Below are positions 43,998-53,489 of a stretch of 64,000 nt of DNA, one piece after another (positions within the stretch are counted from its first letter, which is position 1; each line of letters begins with the position of its first letter). Origin of the DNA: Bradyrhizobium sp. sBnM-33 (GTDB taxonomy: Bacteria > Pseudomonadota > Alphaproteobacteria > Rhizobiales > Xanthobacteraceae); NCBI RefSeq assembly GCF_032917945.1, contig NZ_CP136624.1, forward strand, positions 7,378,001 through 7,442,000, written 5' to 3'. Below the pieces are notes generated by a model, which saw only the letters and a list, made by a program, of their open reading frames with translations, had not been told where the DNA came from and searched no databases. Both the position numbers and the translations under genes were made by a program.

Positions 43998-44738
43998 GTG
44001 AAGAAATTCCTCGTCATTTTCCTTCTGCTTATGCTCGTTCCCATGGCTGTTTCCGCCGTGAAATACCTGCTCGGCGACAGGCGCGAGAACTGGCAAACGG
44101 CGGACCGTTCAAGCGCCGGGCTTCTTCCCAAAGCTTCCGAACACGCAGATGCCGTGATCAGGGTGTTCGCGGCAAGAACCGTACGCTGGCGCGGAATATT
44201 CGCGGTTCACACCTGGATCGTCGTGAAGGAGCGCGGGGCCAGGCGTTACAGCCGCTACGATTACACCGCCTGGGGTGAACCGATCCGGATCGACGGATTC
44301 CAGGCCGACGGGCGCTGGTTTGGCGAGATCCCCGAAACGGTCGTCAGAGTCGATGGTCCGAAAGCGGAAGCGCTGATTCCTAAAATCCGCTCGGTCATCG
44401 AGACTTACAAGTTTCGCGCCAATGGAGACTACAGCGCCTGGCCGGGTCCGAACTCCAACACGTTCATCCAGGCGATTCTGGACGCCGTTCCGGAACTTGA
44501 AGCGGTGTTGCCGCCGACGGCAATCGGCAAGGATTACCCTTACCACGGCGATTGGATCGGCTTCACGCCGTCCCGAACCGGCGTGTTTGCTTCCCTCGGA
44601 GGTTATCTTGGGCTGACGATCGGATGGATCGAAGGCATCGAACTCAATTTTTTCGGCGGCGTTCTCGGCTTCGACATCCGCCGCCCCGCATTGAAACTGC
44701 CGGGTGTCGGCCGGCTTGGGTTGCCGCTTGGCACGTGA
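43998..44738 (+). CDS. DUF3750 domain protein
   Basis: The 246-residue protein starts at a GTG with an N-terminal membrane anchor or signal FLVIFLLLMLVPMAVSAV. The DUF3750 segments are ARTVRWRGIFAVHTWIVVKE, YEAW-like YTAWGEPIRIDG, YSAWPGPNSNTFIQAIL and LGLTIGWIEGIELNFFGGVL. The conserved histidine in HTWIVVK and PGPNSNTF suggest a hydrolase-like fold, but no activity is established. It ends 8 bases before the convergent GH13 gene. Confidence 0.82.
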   Translation: MKKFLVIFLLLMLVPMAVSAVKYLLGDRRENWQTADRSSAGLLPKASEHADAVIRVFAARTVRWRGIFAVHTWIVVKERGARRYSRYDYTAWGEPIRIDGFQADGRWFGEIPETVVRVDGPKAEALIPKIRSVIETYKFRANGDYSAWPGPNSNTFIQAILDAVPELEAVLPPTAIGKDYPYHGDWIGFTPSRTGVFASLGGYLGLTIGWIEGIELNFFGGVLGFDIRRPALKLPGVGRLGLPLGT

Positions 44739-44746
44739 TCGCGGCT

Positions 44747-46342
44747 TCACCGGTTCACTTTGATAATCACGCCTTCATTTGGCCGCAGATGCGTCGGGCC
44801 CTCGACCTTACCCGCCTCGCGGTCGAGGTAGGTCGACATCAACCTGGTGCCGCTGCCCTGCCACTCCCACAATCTCGGCTCCCTGCAGAGATTGAGAGCG
44901 ACCAGGATTTCGGTTTGGTCAACTGTTCGTGCGAACCAGAAGATCTCGTTGTGCGCCCGCCGCGGCCGGTATTCGCCGCGCAATAGACAGGGCTCCTTGC
45001 GCCGCAGGGCGATGAGTTCACGGTAGAGATTCAGCAATGATCGCGCGTCACGCCGTTGCGCCTCGATGTTGCGCGAACGGTCTTCGCTGAGCGGCAACCA
45101 GGGCTCGCCGGTGGTGAACCCGCCGCGCCCGGTATCGTCCCAGCGCAGCGGCGCACGCTCCGGATCGCGGTTGAGATCAAATCCCTTCACCAGCTTTTCG
45201 AACGGGTCCCGGATTCTTTCGGGTGGCATCCTCACCTGCTCGGATCCGATCTCATCGCCGGCAAACAGGAAGGGCGTGCCACGGATCGTCATCAGCAGCA
45301 TCGCCAGAATTCTGGACTGAGCCTGGCCGAGCTTGCTCGCCACCCGATGCTTGTCGTGGCCGCCGATCACGAAGTCGGACCAGGCGCCATCCGGAATCGC
45401 GTTGAAATAGGCATCGATCGTCGCCTGCAGGGCGATCGCATTCCATTCCGTATCCAGAAGAGCGAAGTTGAGCGGCAGATGCAGCCGCGGCTTGTCGTTG
45501 CCGTAGAAATGGCCGATGCGATCGGTCTTGCCCTGCACCTCGCCGCAAAGCAGCCTCTCGTCATATTCGTTCAGAACGCTCCTGATAAATTCGAGGCAGC
45601 GCATGGCTTCTGGCCGGTCATCGGTGAAGACAGGCGTATATTTCTGCGGCGGCGGCGTGCTGTCGTCAGCCTCGGGATCGGCAGGATTGTCGCGCAGAAG
45701 ATCGTCCTTGATCAGCACGGCGCTGGCGTCGACGCGAAACCCGTCGACGCCGCGGTCGAGCCAAAAGCGCATGGTGTCGGCCATGGCCCGGCGGACCTGT
45801 TCGTTTCGCCAGTTCAGATCGGGCTGGCTGGTCAGAAACGAGTGGTAGTAAAACTGCCGGCGCGCCTCGCACCATTCCCAGGCGCTGCCGCCAAAGCGGC
45901 TCAGCCAGTTGTTCGGGGGGCCGCCGTTCGCGCCCGCTTCCGCCCACACGTACCAGTCGGCCTTGGGATTGTTTCGGGACGCGCGGCTTTCCTGAAACCA
46001 AGCATGCTGATCGGAGGTGTGGTTAGGGACGAAATCGAGGATGAGTTTGATGCCGGCCTCGTGCAACGCGTCCTTGAGGCGATCGAAATCCGCCATCGTG
46101 CCATAGCGCGGATCGACGGCGCAAAAATCTGAAATGTCGTAACCAAAGTCCTGATCGGGGCTCTTGTAAATCGGCGTCAGCCATACGGCGCCAACACCGA
46201 GCCACTTGAGATAACCGATCCGTTGCAACAGACCCGGAAGGTCGCCGTAGCCGTCGCCATTGCTGTCCTGAAATGAGATGGCAGCGATTTCGTAGATGAC
46301 GGCGTCGCGCCACCAGGCCGCCGACGTTTTCTTTGCACTCAC
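44747..46342 (-). CDS. GH13 family alpha-glucosidase-type enzyme, divergent copy
   Basis: The 531-residue protein has GH13 motifs: LILDFVPNHTSDQHAWF (region I), GVDGFRVDASAVLIKD (nucleophile Asp) and LLCGEVQGKTDRIG (acid/base Glu). The third motif reads IGGHDKHRVAS where NHD is usual, so Asn is replaced by Gly but the catalytic Asp is kept. The N-terminal IYEIAAISFQDSNGDGYGD also departs from YQIYPRSF. It would act on alpha-glucosides or trehalose-like sugars. It lies 75 bases after a closer-to-consensus paralogue in the same direction. Start is a GTG. Confidence 0.88.
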   Translation of the reverse strand: MSAKKTSAAWWRDAVIYEIAAISFQDSNGDGYGDLPGLLQRIGYLKWLGVGAVWLTPIYKSPDQDFGYDISDFCAVDPRYGTMADFDRLKDALHEAGIKLILDFVPNHTSDQHAWFQESRASRNNPKADWYVWAEAGANGGPPNNWLSRFGGSAWEWCEARRQFYYHSFLTSQPDLNWRNEQVRRAMADTMRFWLDRGVDGFRVDASAVLIKDDLLRDNPADPEADDSTPPPQKYTPVFTDDRPEAMRCLEFIRSVLNEYDERLLCGEVQGKTDRIGHFYGNDKPRLHLPLNFALLDTEWNAIALQATIDAYFNAIPDGAWSDFVIGGHDKHRVASKLGQAQSRILAMLLMTIRGTPFLFAGDEIGSEQVRMPPERIRDPFEKLVKGFDLNRDPERAPLRWDDTGRGGFTTGEPWLPLSEDRSRNIEAQRRDARSLLNLYRELIALRRKEPCLLRGEYRPRRAHNEIFWFARTVDQTEILVALNLCREPRLWEWQGSGTRLMSTYLDREAGKVEGPTHLRPNEGVIIKVNR

Positions 46343-46417
46343 GCGCGCAGCTAAGCTCCCTTCGTCAGGCGGGATCGCCTGACATGAGTGCCAAACGTCT
46401 GCTGGATGCGGTGGTTC

Positions 46418-48016
46418 CTAACGGCTCGCCATATCGATGACGAGCCCCTCGTCACCAGCAAGCGTGACGGTGCCCTTAACCAGGTCTCCGTCCCGCTTCG
46501 CTTCGGTCGACACCAGAATTCTCGCATGTGCGCCCTCTTCCAGCTTAAGGGCCTGCGGACCGTCGGTCAGATTCAAGACGATGAGTAGCCTACTGTCATT
46601 GAGCTCCCGGTAATAGGCCAGCAGATCCTCGTCCACGACATAGGGCCGATACGAGCCAAGCGACAGCGCGGGCCTTTCCTTGCGAACGCGCAACAGGCGG
46701 CGATAGAGATTTAAGATCGAAAGGGCATCCTCGCGCAGGTTCGCGACGTTGTTCGATCGCCAATCGTCCGCGAGCGGCAGCCACGGATCGACCCTGCTGA
46801 AGCCGGCATTCCGGCTCGAGTCCCACTGCATCGGCGTCCGGCAGCCGTCCCGGCCGACGCCGATCCCCGGCACGTTGCGCTCGAAGGGATCGCGCACGCG
46901 ATGCCGGGGAATATCGACCTGAGGCATTCCCAGTTCATCGCCATTATAGATCGTAGGCGTACCTCTCAGCGTCAGCAGGAGCATGGCGGCGACGGCGGCC
47001 TGCCGTTGCCCCACCCTGCCGGCAATGCGCGGCCGGTCGTGGTTGCCGAGCACCCAATTCGGCCACCCGCCTTTCGGCAGAGCGCCTTCATACTCCGTGA
47101 TCAGCGCCTGGAGATGCTTTGCGTCCCAGCGCGCACTGAGCAACGCGAAATTGAACGGCAGGTGCACGCCGCCGAGATCCCTGCCGTAATAGGCGACCAG
47201 GCGCTCCACCGGCAGGTATATCTCTCCGATCAGCAGGCGATCGGGAAACTCGTCGACCGTTCGGCGCAACGTCCCGATGACATCGTGCACCTCAGGTAGG
47301 TCGGTGGTGTAGAGCGGGATCAGCGCTTCGTTCGGCGGCCGTCCGGCGTGGTAGTTCGGATTGGGCGGATTGTCGCGAAACTGTCTGTCCTTGATCAAAT
47401 GCCAGATGACGTCGACGCGGAAGCCATCGATGCCCTTGCGCATCCAGAAGCGAAGCACGTCACGCATCGCTGCCACAACTTCCGGATTTCGCCAGTTCAG
47501 GTCGGGCTGGGAATTCAGGAACGCATGATAGTAATACTGGCCGGTCGCCGCGTCGAACTCCCAGGCGCTGCCGCCAAATTCGGACAGCCAATTGTTGGGC
47601 GGACCTCCGCCGGGAGCCGGATCGCGCCAGATGTACCAATCGCGTTTCGCACTGGTGCGCGACGCGCGGCTCTCGAGAAACCACGCATGCTGGTCGGAAG
47701 AATGGTTGGGGACGAAGTCCAAGATCACCTTGATCCCGCGCGCATGCGCCTCGGCAATCAGCCGCTCGAAATCCGCCATGGTGCCGAAGATCGGATCGAC
47801 GTCGACGTAATCGGAGATGTCGTAGCCGAAATCTTTCATCGGCGAACGGAAGATCGGCGAAATCCAGATCGCGTCGACGCCAAGATCGATCAGATCAGGC
47901 AGCCTCTGGGTGATGCCGTTGAGGTCGCCGATGCCGTCGTCATTGGTGTCCTGAAAGGACCTCGGATAGATCTGATAGATGACGGCGGATTGCCACCACG
48001 GCCTCGAACCATTCAT
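46418..48016 (-). CDS. GH13 family alpha-glucosidase (oligo-1,6-glucosidase type)
   Basis: The 532-residue enzyme has AVIYQIYPRSFQDTNDDGIG, VILDFVPNHSSDQHAWFLES, GIDGFRVDVIWHLIKD (nucleophile), LLIGEIYLPVERL (acid/base) and WVLGNHDRPRIAGRVG (third acid), all intact. It has no signal peptide, so it acts in the cytoplasm on imported alpha-glucosides. The start at 48016 (MNGSRPWWQSAVIY) is preferred over a GTG ten codons earlier on family length. It probably forms an operon with the second GH13 gene 75 bases downstream. Confidence 0.92.
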   Translation of the reverse strand: MNGSRPWWQSAVIYQIYPRSFQDTNDDGIGDLNGITQRLPDLIDLGVDAIWISPIFRSPMKDFGYDISDYVDVDPIFGTMADFERLIAEAHARGIKVILDFVPNHSSDQHAWFLESRASRTSAKRDWYIWRDPAPGGGPPNNWLSEFGGSAWEFDAATGQYYYHAFLNSQPDLNWRNPEVVAAMRDVLRFWMRKGIDGFRVDVIWHLIKDRQFRDNPPNPNYHAGRPPNEALIPLYTTDLPEVHDVIGTLRRTVDEFPDRLLIGEIYLPVERLVAYYGRDLGGVHLPFNFALLSARWDAKHLQALITEYEGALPKGGWPNWVLGNHDRPRIAGRVGQRQAAVAAMLLLTLRGTPTIYNGDELGMPQVDIPRHRVRDPFERNVPGIGVGRDGCRTPMQWDSSRNAGFSRVDPWLPLADDWRSNNVANLREDALSILNLYRRLLRVRKERPALSLGSYRPYVVDEDLLAYYRELNDSRLLIVLNLTDGPQALKLEEGAHARILVSTEAKRDGDLVKGTVTLAGDEGLVIDMASR

Positions 48017-48221
48017 GGCTGTCAATCGTTCCGATGCGGGGACCACGAAGTCGGGTCGCGATGGATAATCCTGCCGAAGGACGGCGAAATCTTTATGACT
48101 GCCGGCCGCCGACGCGTTCGCGACAACAATTCGTCGGGCAAGCCGCGGTTCCGAACATGTGACCGATGCAAGCGCGCGGGAACCTTGGCGACGCTCAGAC
48201 GTAAAGCCGGCGGAGGATCAC

Positions 48222-48413
48222 ATGACGCAAGAAAAGATCTTTGCGCCCATCCTGGGCGAGGCGGCCATCGCCATTTGGGGCGACATGCCCCGGGACATTC
48301 AGGAGGCGCTGTTCGAAACCGCGATGCGCAACCGCTCCGAGCTGCGTCACGATCTGGCGAAGCTGCTGCATGACCGCCATCCCAGAACGCAACATCCGGC
48401 CAAGCCCGACTGA
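48222..48413 (+). CDS. Small hypothetical protein (63 residues)
   Basis: The ATG at 48222 has GGAGG 5 bases upstream, a strong ribosome site. The product starts MTQEKIFAPILGEAAIAIWG and has a helical part IQEALFETAMRNRSELRHDL rich in charged residues. No family is recognised. It lies alone between the glucosidase and EEP genes and ends 9 bases before the convergent gene's stop. It looks like a real conserved small cytoplasmic protein. Confidence 0.68.
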   Translation: MTQEKIFAPILGEAAIAIWGDMPRDIQEALFETAMRNRSELRHDLAKLLHDRHPRTQHPAKPD

Positions 48414-48422
48414 TGCGGACCT

Positions 48423-49103
48423 CTATTCCGGAAACGCAACATCCGCGATGACGGGAAGATGGTCCGAATAGGCGCGCGCCTTGCGATCGGTCCAGGCCGA
48501 ACGGATCACGAGATCGCGCGAGGCGTAGATTCGGTCGAGCCGCATCATCGGCAAGCGCGCTGGAAACGTCCGCAACCGCGTTCGGACCGGGCAAATCCGC
48601 GCCAGCACGCCCCGCACCGATTTCACCCAGAACCAGTCATTGAAATCGCCGAGCACGAGCGTCCGCGTCGGGTGCACCAGCTCGGCCAAGGCATGCGCCT
48701 GGGCGTGCCGTTCATGGATGCTCAGGCCGAGATGCGTGGCAATGACCCTTACCTCGCCATGATCAGACAAAATGCGCGCGGTGATGGCTCTGCGGGGCTC
48801 CCGCTCCTGATACGAGACGTCGGAGATTTTCGGAGGCTCGGCGAACGGCCAGCGGCTCAACAGCACCTGTCCGTAGTCGCCGTCCTCGGTGACGATCGAT
48901 CGCGCATCGACGCTGTGGTCGCCGACGGCTTTCGCCAGAAGGGCAAAGGGATCGTCGGTTCTTCCGCGCGAATCGACCTCCTGCAATGCCACGATATCAG
49001 GCGACCAGCGGCGAATGACGGAACAGACGCCATCCAAATCAAACCCGGGATTGAGGTGGAAGATGCCGTGAACGTTCCACGTCATGATGCGAGTCGTAGC
49101 CAT
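48423..49103 (-). CDS. Endonuclease/exonuclease/phosphatase (EEP) family hydrolase
   Basis: The 226-residue protein starts MATTRIMTWNVHGIFHLNPG, the EEP N-terminus with catalytic Asn. It has DIVALQEVDSRG (metal-binding Glu), VIATHLGLSIHERHAQ, LVLGDFNDWFW (Asp/Asn) and the C-terminal YSDHLPVIADV (catalytic Asp-His). Substrates in the family include DNA, phospholipids and phosphoinositides. Its ATG shares a base with the stop of the phospholipase D gene (TGATG), so the two are translationally coupled. A phospholipid-related function is plausible. Confidence 0.9.
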   Translation of the reverse strand: MATTRIMTWNVHGIFHLNPGFDLDGVCSVIRRWSPDIVALQEVDSRGRTDDPFALLAKAVGDHSVDARSIVTEDGDYGQVLLSRWPFAEPPKISDVSYQEREPRRAITARILSDHGEVRVIATHLGLSIHERHAQAHALAELVHPTRTLVLGDFNDWFWVKSVRGVLARICPVRTRLRTFPARLPMMRLDRIYASRDLVIRSAWTDRKARAYSDHLPVIADVAFPE

Positions 49104-51352
49104 CACGTTCTTCGCCCCGCCAGCCAAGTCACCAGGAACTGCACGCCAAGGCACAGTGCGATCCAGGCGATGATCGCCAGTGCCAGCAGTAGCGCATTGG
49201 TCCAAGAGGCGTTTCGCGCCAGATCCGCGATCTGCGCGCCGAGCGCGGCCATCACAGCGATTCCCGGCGCCATACCCAGCACCGTGCCGAGCACAAAATC
49301 GCGCAGGCTCAATTTGCTGGCGCCCGCCACCACGTTCACGATCGAGAACGGAGCGATCGGCACCATCCGGATCATAGCGACCGCCATGACCCCCTTGCCG
49401 ATGATGCGGCTCTGAACCCGGGCGGCCCGGCGCCCGAGCAGCCGCTGCAAGCGCGCCTGGCCCAGCACGCGGCCGATCGAGAACAGCGTGAGCGCGCTGA
49501 GCAGCACGCCGGCACTCGCGCTCAAGAACCCCATCCACGGCCCCAGCGCCGCAGAGGTCGCGGCGATCAGTACCAGCACCGGAAAGACCACCAGCCCGCC
49601 GACAACAAAGGCGGCAATCGCAAACAGCGGCGCGAATTGCGACCACGCAGGCTGCGAGATGATCGAGGAGACCAAGCCGACATCGGTGAAATCGCGCAAC
49701 GACGTGTATTGCCAGGCGAGCGCCAGGCCGGCGAGCGCCGCCGCGAGGCCAGATACGGCCAAAATGGTTTTTGCCGTCCACATGCGATTGGCAGCGCGGT
49801 CGAGGTGAAGCGGTTCCCTGGGATCGGCGACGGGCTGCACCATGATCGCCACGCCGCCGACCGACGCGGCCGGATCAATCGGCTGCAACGATTTCGGGCC
49901 GTCGTCCTCCGCCAGGCGGTCGAGAAATCCAAACAGGTCGGCTTCGTGGCGTTCGATTTCGCGTTCATCGACGCCGCAGAAATGCCCGATCAGACAACGG
50001 CGAAGCCAGGCGATGTATTCACAATGCGCATCGGAGGTGGCCTCGAAGGCCAGATCGCATTCGGTGTCCGCCCCCATCGAGCGATTGTTGAGGTTGGCCG
50101 ATCCCACGCGCAGGATGCGATCGTCGACGATCATCACTTTGCTGTGCACCATGACCGCGGCCCCCTGCTCGGCATCCCGCGTCGATGGATAGACAAAGCG
50201 GACCCGGTCCATGACGCCTGCTGACACGAAGCGCGCGATAAATCCGCCGCGCCCGCTCTGCATGGCCTGCGATTCGAACCAGGACGAATGCATCTTCGGC
50301 ATGACGATCAGGACGCGGAGCTGCGGCACGTCCAGCATCCGCTGCGCCAGGAGGCGCGCGATGTCGGTGGCGCTGGTGAACTGGTTTTCGATATAGATGA
50401 AGCGGTCGGCCGCGTTGATGGACGCTGCGAACAGCCGCGCGACTTCGTTCACGCCGCCACCGCGCGCGGTGGCTATCTCGGTCCGGGCGATGCCCACCGT
50501 CATTCCCCGGCACTGCACCGGGACCGAGGCCGGCCATCGCTCGCCCTTGATCGCTGCGGGCCGCTCGACCGTGCAGCCGGCGACGCGCCACCTGTTCTCT
50601 GCGATTTCCGTCAGGCTGGCCGCAGCTTCGCCATCCACCATGCACTGCACGTCGTGAAACGGCGGATAGGGTCTGCCGTCGGGATCGGTACGAAGCGGAT
50701 GATGCGTCTCATGCGCGCTGGTGTCCCAGCGCCGGATCGTCAGGTCGAGACCGCCGACGAAGCCAAGCGCACCGTCAATGACGACGATCTTCTGATGCTG
50801 CGCTGAGCCCAAAGGAAGGCTGGAGTCGAAACAAAAGCGCAACCGGTCCGACGCGTGCGCGGTGAACTTGGCGACCGAATTCCACTCCCGCTCCGCGGCG
50901 TAGAGAGCCGGGAAATTCCAGATCAGGATGTTGATCCGCAGATCGGGCTTGGCCTTCAGCAGCGCTTTCAGAAACGCACCGAGCTCTTGCGGATAGCCGT
51001 CGTCGGCGTACCCGGAAGGCCCCACAAACCGGGTCTGGCTGTGGATGTCCCAGCCGATGATGTACACCTGCCGCGTTGCGAGCAGCAGCGCTTCCCGCAA
51101 AGCGGCGAAATATGCGGCCGCATCATTGAGGATTGTCAGCCGCCCTGCCTTGCACCTTCTCCAAACGGTTTCGCCAGGAATGAGGATGGATGAGCTCTGC
51201 AGCAGACGGCACCTCGGCAACGGAATGAGAAACCCGTTCGGGATCACGAACGAATGTTCGCCCGACGCCAATCCAACGATCTGCAGGCGCGACAGTTCCA
51301 GCCAAGCGGAACTTGCCGCCTTCCCTCCGCCTTCGGCACGTCGTTGGATCAC
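49103..51352 (-). CDS. Phospholipase D-VTT membrane fusion protein
   Basis: The N-terminal half has two PLD/HKD motifs: QHQKIVVIDGALGFVGG near residue 187 and VHSKVMIVDDRILRVGSANL near residue 405. Together they form one catalytic site for phosphodiester hydrolysis or transphosphatidylation. The C-terminal 220 residues form a VTT/DedA-like membrane domain (VVGGLVVFPVLVLIAATSAA, MIRMVPIAPFSIVNVVAGAS). The open frame gives 749 residues from a weak GTG at 51352. The first 55 or so residues lack family features, so the true start may be further in. It is coupled to the EEP gene. Confidence 0.88.
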   Translation of the reverse strand: MIQRRAEGGGKAASSAWLELSRLQIVGLASGEHSFVIPNGFLIPLPRCRLLQSSSILIPGETVWRRCKAGRLTILNDAAAYFAALREALLLATRQVYIIGWDIHSQTRFVGPSGYADDGYPQELGAFLKALLKAKPDLRINILIWNFPALYAAEREWNSVAKFTAHASDRLRFCFDSSLPLGSAQHQKIVVIDGALGFVGGLDLTIRRWDTSAHETHHPLRTDPDGRPYPPFHDVQCMVDGEAAASLTEIAENRWRVAGCTVERPAAIKGERWPASVPVQCRGMTVGIARTEIATARGGGVNEVARLFAASINAADRFIYIENQFTSATDIARLLAQRMLDVPQLRVLIVMPKMHSSWFESQAMQSGRGGFIARFVSAGVMDRVRFVYPSTRDAEQGAAVMVHSKVMIVDDRILRVGSANLNNRSMGADTECDLAFEATSDAHCEYIAWLRRCLIGHFCGVDEREIERHEADLFGFLDRLAEDDGPKSLQPIDPAASVGGVAIMVQPVADPREPLHLDRAANRMWTAKTILAVSGLAAALAGLALAWQYTSLRDFTDVGLVSSIISQPAWSQFAPLFAIAAFVVGGLVVFPVLVLIAATSAALGPWMGFLSASAGVLLSALTLFSIGRVLGQARLQRLLGRRAARVQSRIIGKGVMAVAMIRMVPIAPFSIVNVVAGASKLSLRDFVLGTVLGMAPGIAVMAALGAQIADLARNASWTNALLLALAIIAWIALCLGVQFLVTWLAGRRT

Positions 51353-51364
51353 CAGACACGCGCG

Positions 51365-51592
51365 TTAGCGACGGTTGCGCGTATCGGTGTTATCCGGGGG
51401 CATGGCGTCCCGGTCCGAGCGGGAGGCACTTTCTTCCTCAACCACAGGTTCGATGTAGGTGCTGTGCAGCGAGGTCGGGGACTTGAAACCGTCGAACATG
51501 ATGCGGACGGTGCTGCGATAGCGGCCGGAGCCGATGATCACCCCTTCCCGGCCGGCGAACTTTGGGCAGCGCGCCGCTCCAAGTGCGCTCAT
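51365..51592 (-). CDS. Small basic hypothetical protein (75 residues)
   Basis: The segment starting MSALGAARCPKFAGREGVII, followed by GSGRYRSTVRIMFDGFKSPT and LHSTYIEPVVEEE, looks like a small beta-barrel (KOW/SH3-like) unit that I recall in rhizobial small hypothetical proteins. The frame is open to 51724. No clear ribosome site supports a particular start, so 51592 is chosen on the conserved-looking part. Function is unknown. It is upstream of the phospholipase D gene by 12 bases. Confidence 0.5.
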   Translation of the reverse strand: MSALGAARCPKFAGREGVIIGSGRYRSTVRIMFDGFKSPTSLHSTYIEPVVEEESASRSDRDAMPPDNTDTRNRR

Positions 51593-51882
51593 CCTGACGC
51601 GTGTCCGTTCAGGCAACGGGGCCCGGTGATCGGGTGGCTCCTTGGGGGATCGCATCCTCGGGCCAAGCGCCTTCGCCGGTTCATCGATGCGCCGGCGATG
51701 AAATACGTTCGGTCTCGCATGCATGGCGAGAAATCCACCGGCGCACCATACGATTGACGAACGGTGGCGTCCCGGAGGTCATCGCGGCCGTCAGCCAACG
51801 CCTGACCTTTCCTGTCATCATGAGCATGCTGTCCTCCTCCCGACCGTGGGTCGGCCAACGGGACAATTCGGACAATTCTGCG

Positions 51883-53445
51883 CTATGCCGAGATGGAGTT
51901 TTCGTGGGCACCTTGCCGGTCCGGAATGCTGCGCCAATCGCGCCACTTTCTCACCGACGGTCCGCTCGCCGGTTCGATCGCGGCCAATAGCGCAGCATTG
52001 ATTTCCGCCATCCGCCCGAGCTTCACCATGCATCTGGCAACCGCGACGAACCCGTCCGGCGAATCCGGCTGCAGCCGCATGAACTCGAGATACTGACGCA
52101 GTGCCTCCTCGTGCTGACCGAGGCTTTCGCAGACCTGGCCCAGGCACTGCCATGCCTTGGCCGCATCGGGGCGAACCGTGGTCAAGGTTCGGAACAACCG
52201 TTTGGCCGCGGCGAAATCAGTCTTCGCCGCCAACAACTGGCCCAGCCGGTGCAATGCGTCGGCGTGTCTCGGCTGCACGTCCAAAATCCGACGGTAGCCC
52301 ATTTCGGCGTCGGCGGACTGTCCCTTGCGGTGAAGTTCGGTCGCCTGTTGCAGCAGGTCGGGAATGCACCTGACGTCGATCCGGCCGCCCAGATTCCTGC
52401 CACTCCTGGTTTCCACAACGATGGAGTGGATCTTGCGCTCCTTGCAACCGAACGAATATTTGTACGGCTCGTTGCCGCGCAGGAAGTCGTATTCGACAAA
52501 TCCGTGCTCGATGGCGTGGCGAATGCTGTAGGCATGCAGGATCATGCCCGCCGGCGGTCCCTCGAACGTCTCGTCGCGTCCGGTCATGTAGAACGAGAAG
52601 GTCCGCTTGCGCGGCTCCACCAGGGTGGCCAGCGCCGCAACGGGCCGGTCGCCATGCCAAAAGGTCGGCAGGTACACCAGACCGGAATGGAAACTGCGTG
52701 TCAGCATGGTGCCGTTGGAGCGGATCAGGCTATCCATCCGATCCCCCTTCCGCGCACGCCACTTGGTATCCCAGAATCCCAGCAGGGTTTTGAGGTCGCG
52801 ATCAAACGTGTCGGGCGTGGCGACGGTTATTCGATATTCGCTGGACGCTTCGACCTGCTTCAGCAGCCGCCGGATCTTCTGCCGTGTATTGGTGCTGAGC
52901 GCGTCGAGATAACTGTTCCAGTCCTTCGGCAGCGTGGCGTAGGGGCAGAGACTGTTGTCGACCCCGTCGACCTTGATGATCTTGTCGACTTTGGTCGAGT
53001 GAAAGCTTGCCTTCGGAAAACATGCCGTCAGCAATCGCCAGCGCCGCTCGGATATTCTGACATTGTCGAGATGGAGACGCGCCCAGTTCATCTGCCTGAT
53101 GGTGCGGGCAAAGGCCGGAATGACCTTGTGCTCCGCCTCTGGCCTGCAGACGATGCCGGTATAGTCGGCACCGAAATTGCCCGCCATCCGGATGTTGCCC
53201 AAAACGTCGGATTTCTCGATCGTGGTCTGAAGCCGCAACGGAAAGAATGCGACGTAAGGCAGATCGGCAGCGTCACGCTCCTTCGCCGCCAGGATGAACC
53301 ATGGTCCCGGGATGCAGGACAGCCAGCCGCTCAGCCATTTCCATGACAGGAATATCTGCGCTTCGTCGTCCGCGTCGTAGACGGCATTCCAGTTGTCCTC
53401 GAGTTTTGCCAGCGACGGCAAGCCTTCGATGATGTCGATATGCAC
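51883..53445 (-). CDS. FemAB/CelD-like GNAT acyltransferase fused to TPR repeats
   Basis: The 520-residue protein has an N-terminal GNAT domain of the type found in CelD/BcsL and FemAB proteins (residues about 1-375: QIFLSWKWLSGWLSCIPGPW, TNTRQKIRRLLKQVEA, GDRPVAALATLVEPRKRTFS, FLRGNEPYKYSFGCKERKIH). About four TPR units follow (about 375-490: AEMGYRRILDVQPRHADALH, RLFRTLTTVRPDAAKAWQCL, EALRQYLEFMRLQPDSPDGF). It lies 44 bases after the HlyD gene of the type I secretion unit in the same direction. It may acylate or aminoacylate a surface molecule or the secreted protein (inference). Confidence 0.85.
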   Translation of the reverse strand: MHIDIIEGLPSLAKLEDNWNAVYDADDEAQIFLSWKWLSGWLSCIPGPWFILAAKERDAADLPYVAFFPLRLQTTIEKSDVLGNIRMAGNFGADYTGIVCRPEAEHKVIPAFARTIRQMNWARLHLDNVRISERRWRLLTACFPKASFHSTKVDKIIKVDGVDNSLCPYATLPKDWNSYLDALSTNTRQKIRRLLKQVEASSEYRITVATPDTFDRDLKTLLGFWDTKWRARKGDRMDSLIRSNGTMLTRSFHSGLVYLPTFWHGDRPVAALATLVEPRKRTFSFYMTGRDETFEGPPAGMILHAYSIRHAIEHGFVEYDFLRGNEPYKYSFGCKERKIHSIVVETRSGRNLGGRIDVRCIPDLLQQATELHRKGQSADAEMGYRRILDVQPRHADALHRLGQLLAAKTDFAAAKRLFRTLTTVRPDAAKAWQCLGQVCESLGQHEEALRQYLEFMRLQPDSPDGFVAVARCMVKLGRMAEINAALLAAIEPASGPSVRKWRDWRSIPDRQGAHENSISA

Positions 53446-53489
53446 GGCGGACGCCTTTCCAAAGTGCGTGTTGAGTTCCTGTCGTGTGC

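Noticed and set aside
49104..49781. Minus-strand extension upstream of the EEP gene
   Set aside because: It is an out-of-frame reading of the phospholipase D-VTT gene; EEP homology starts exactly at 49103.
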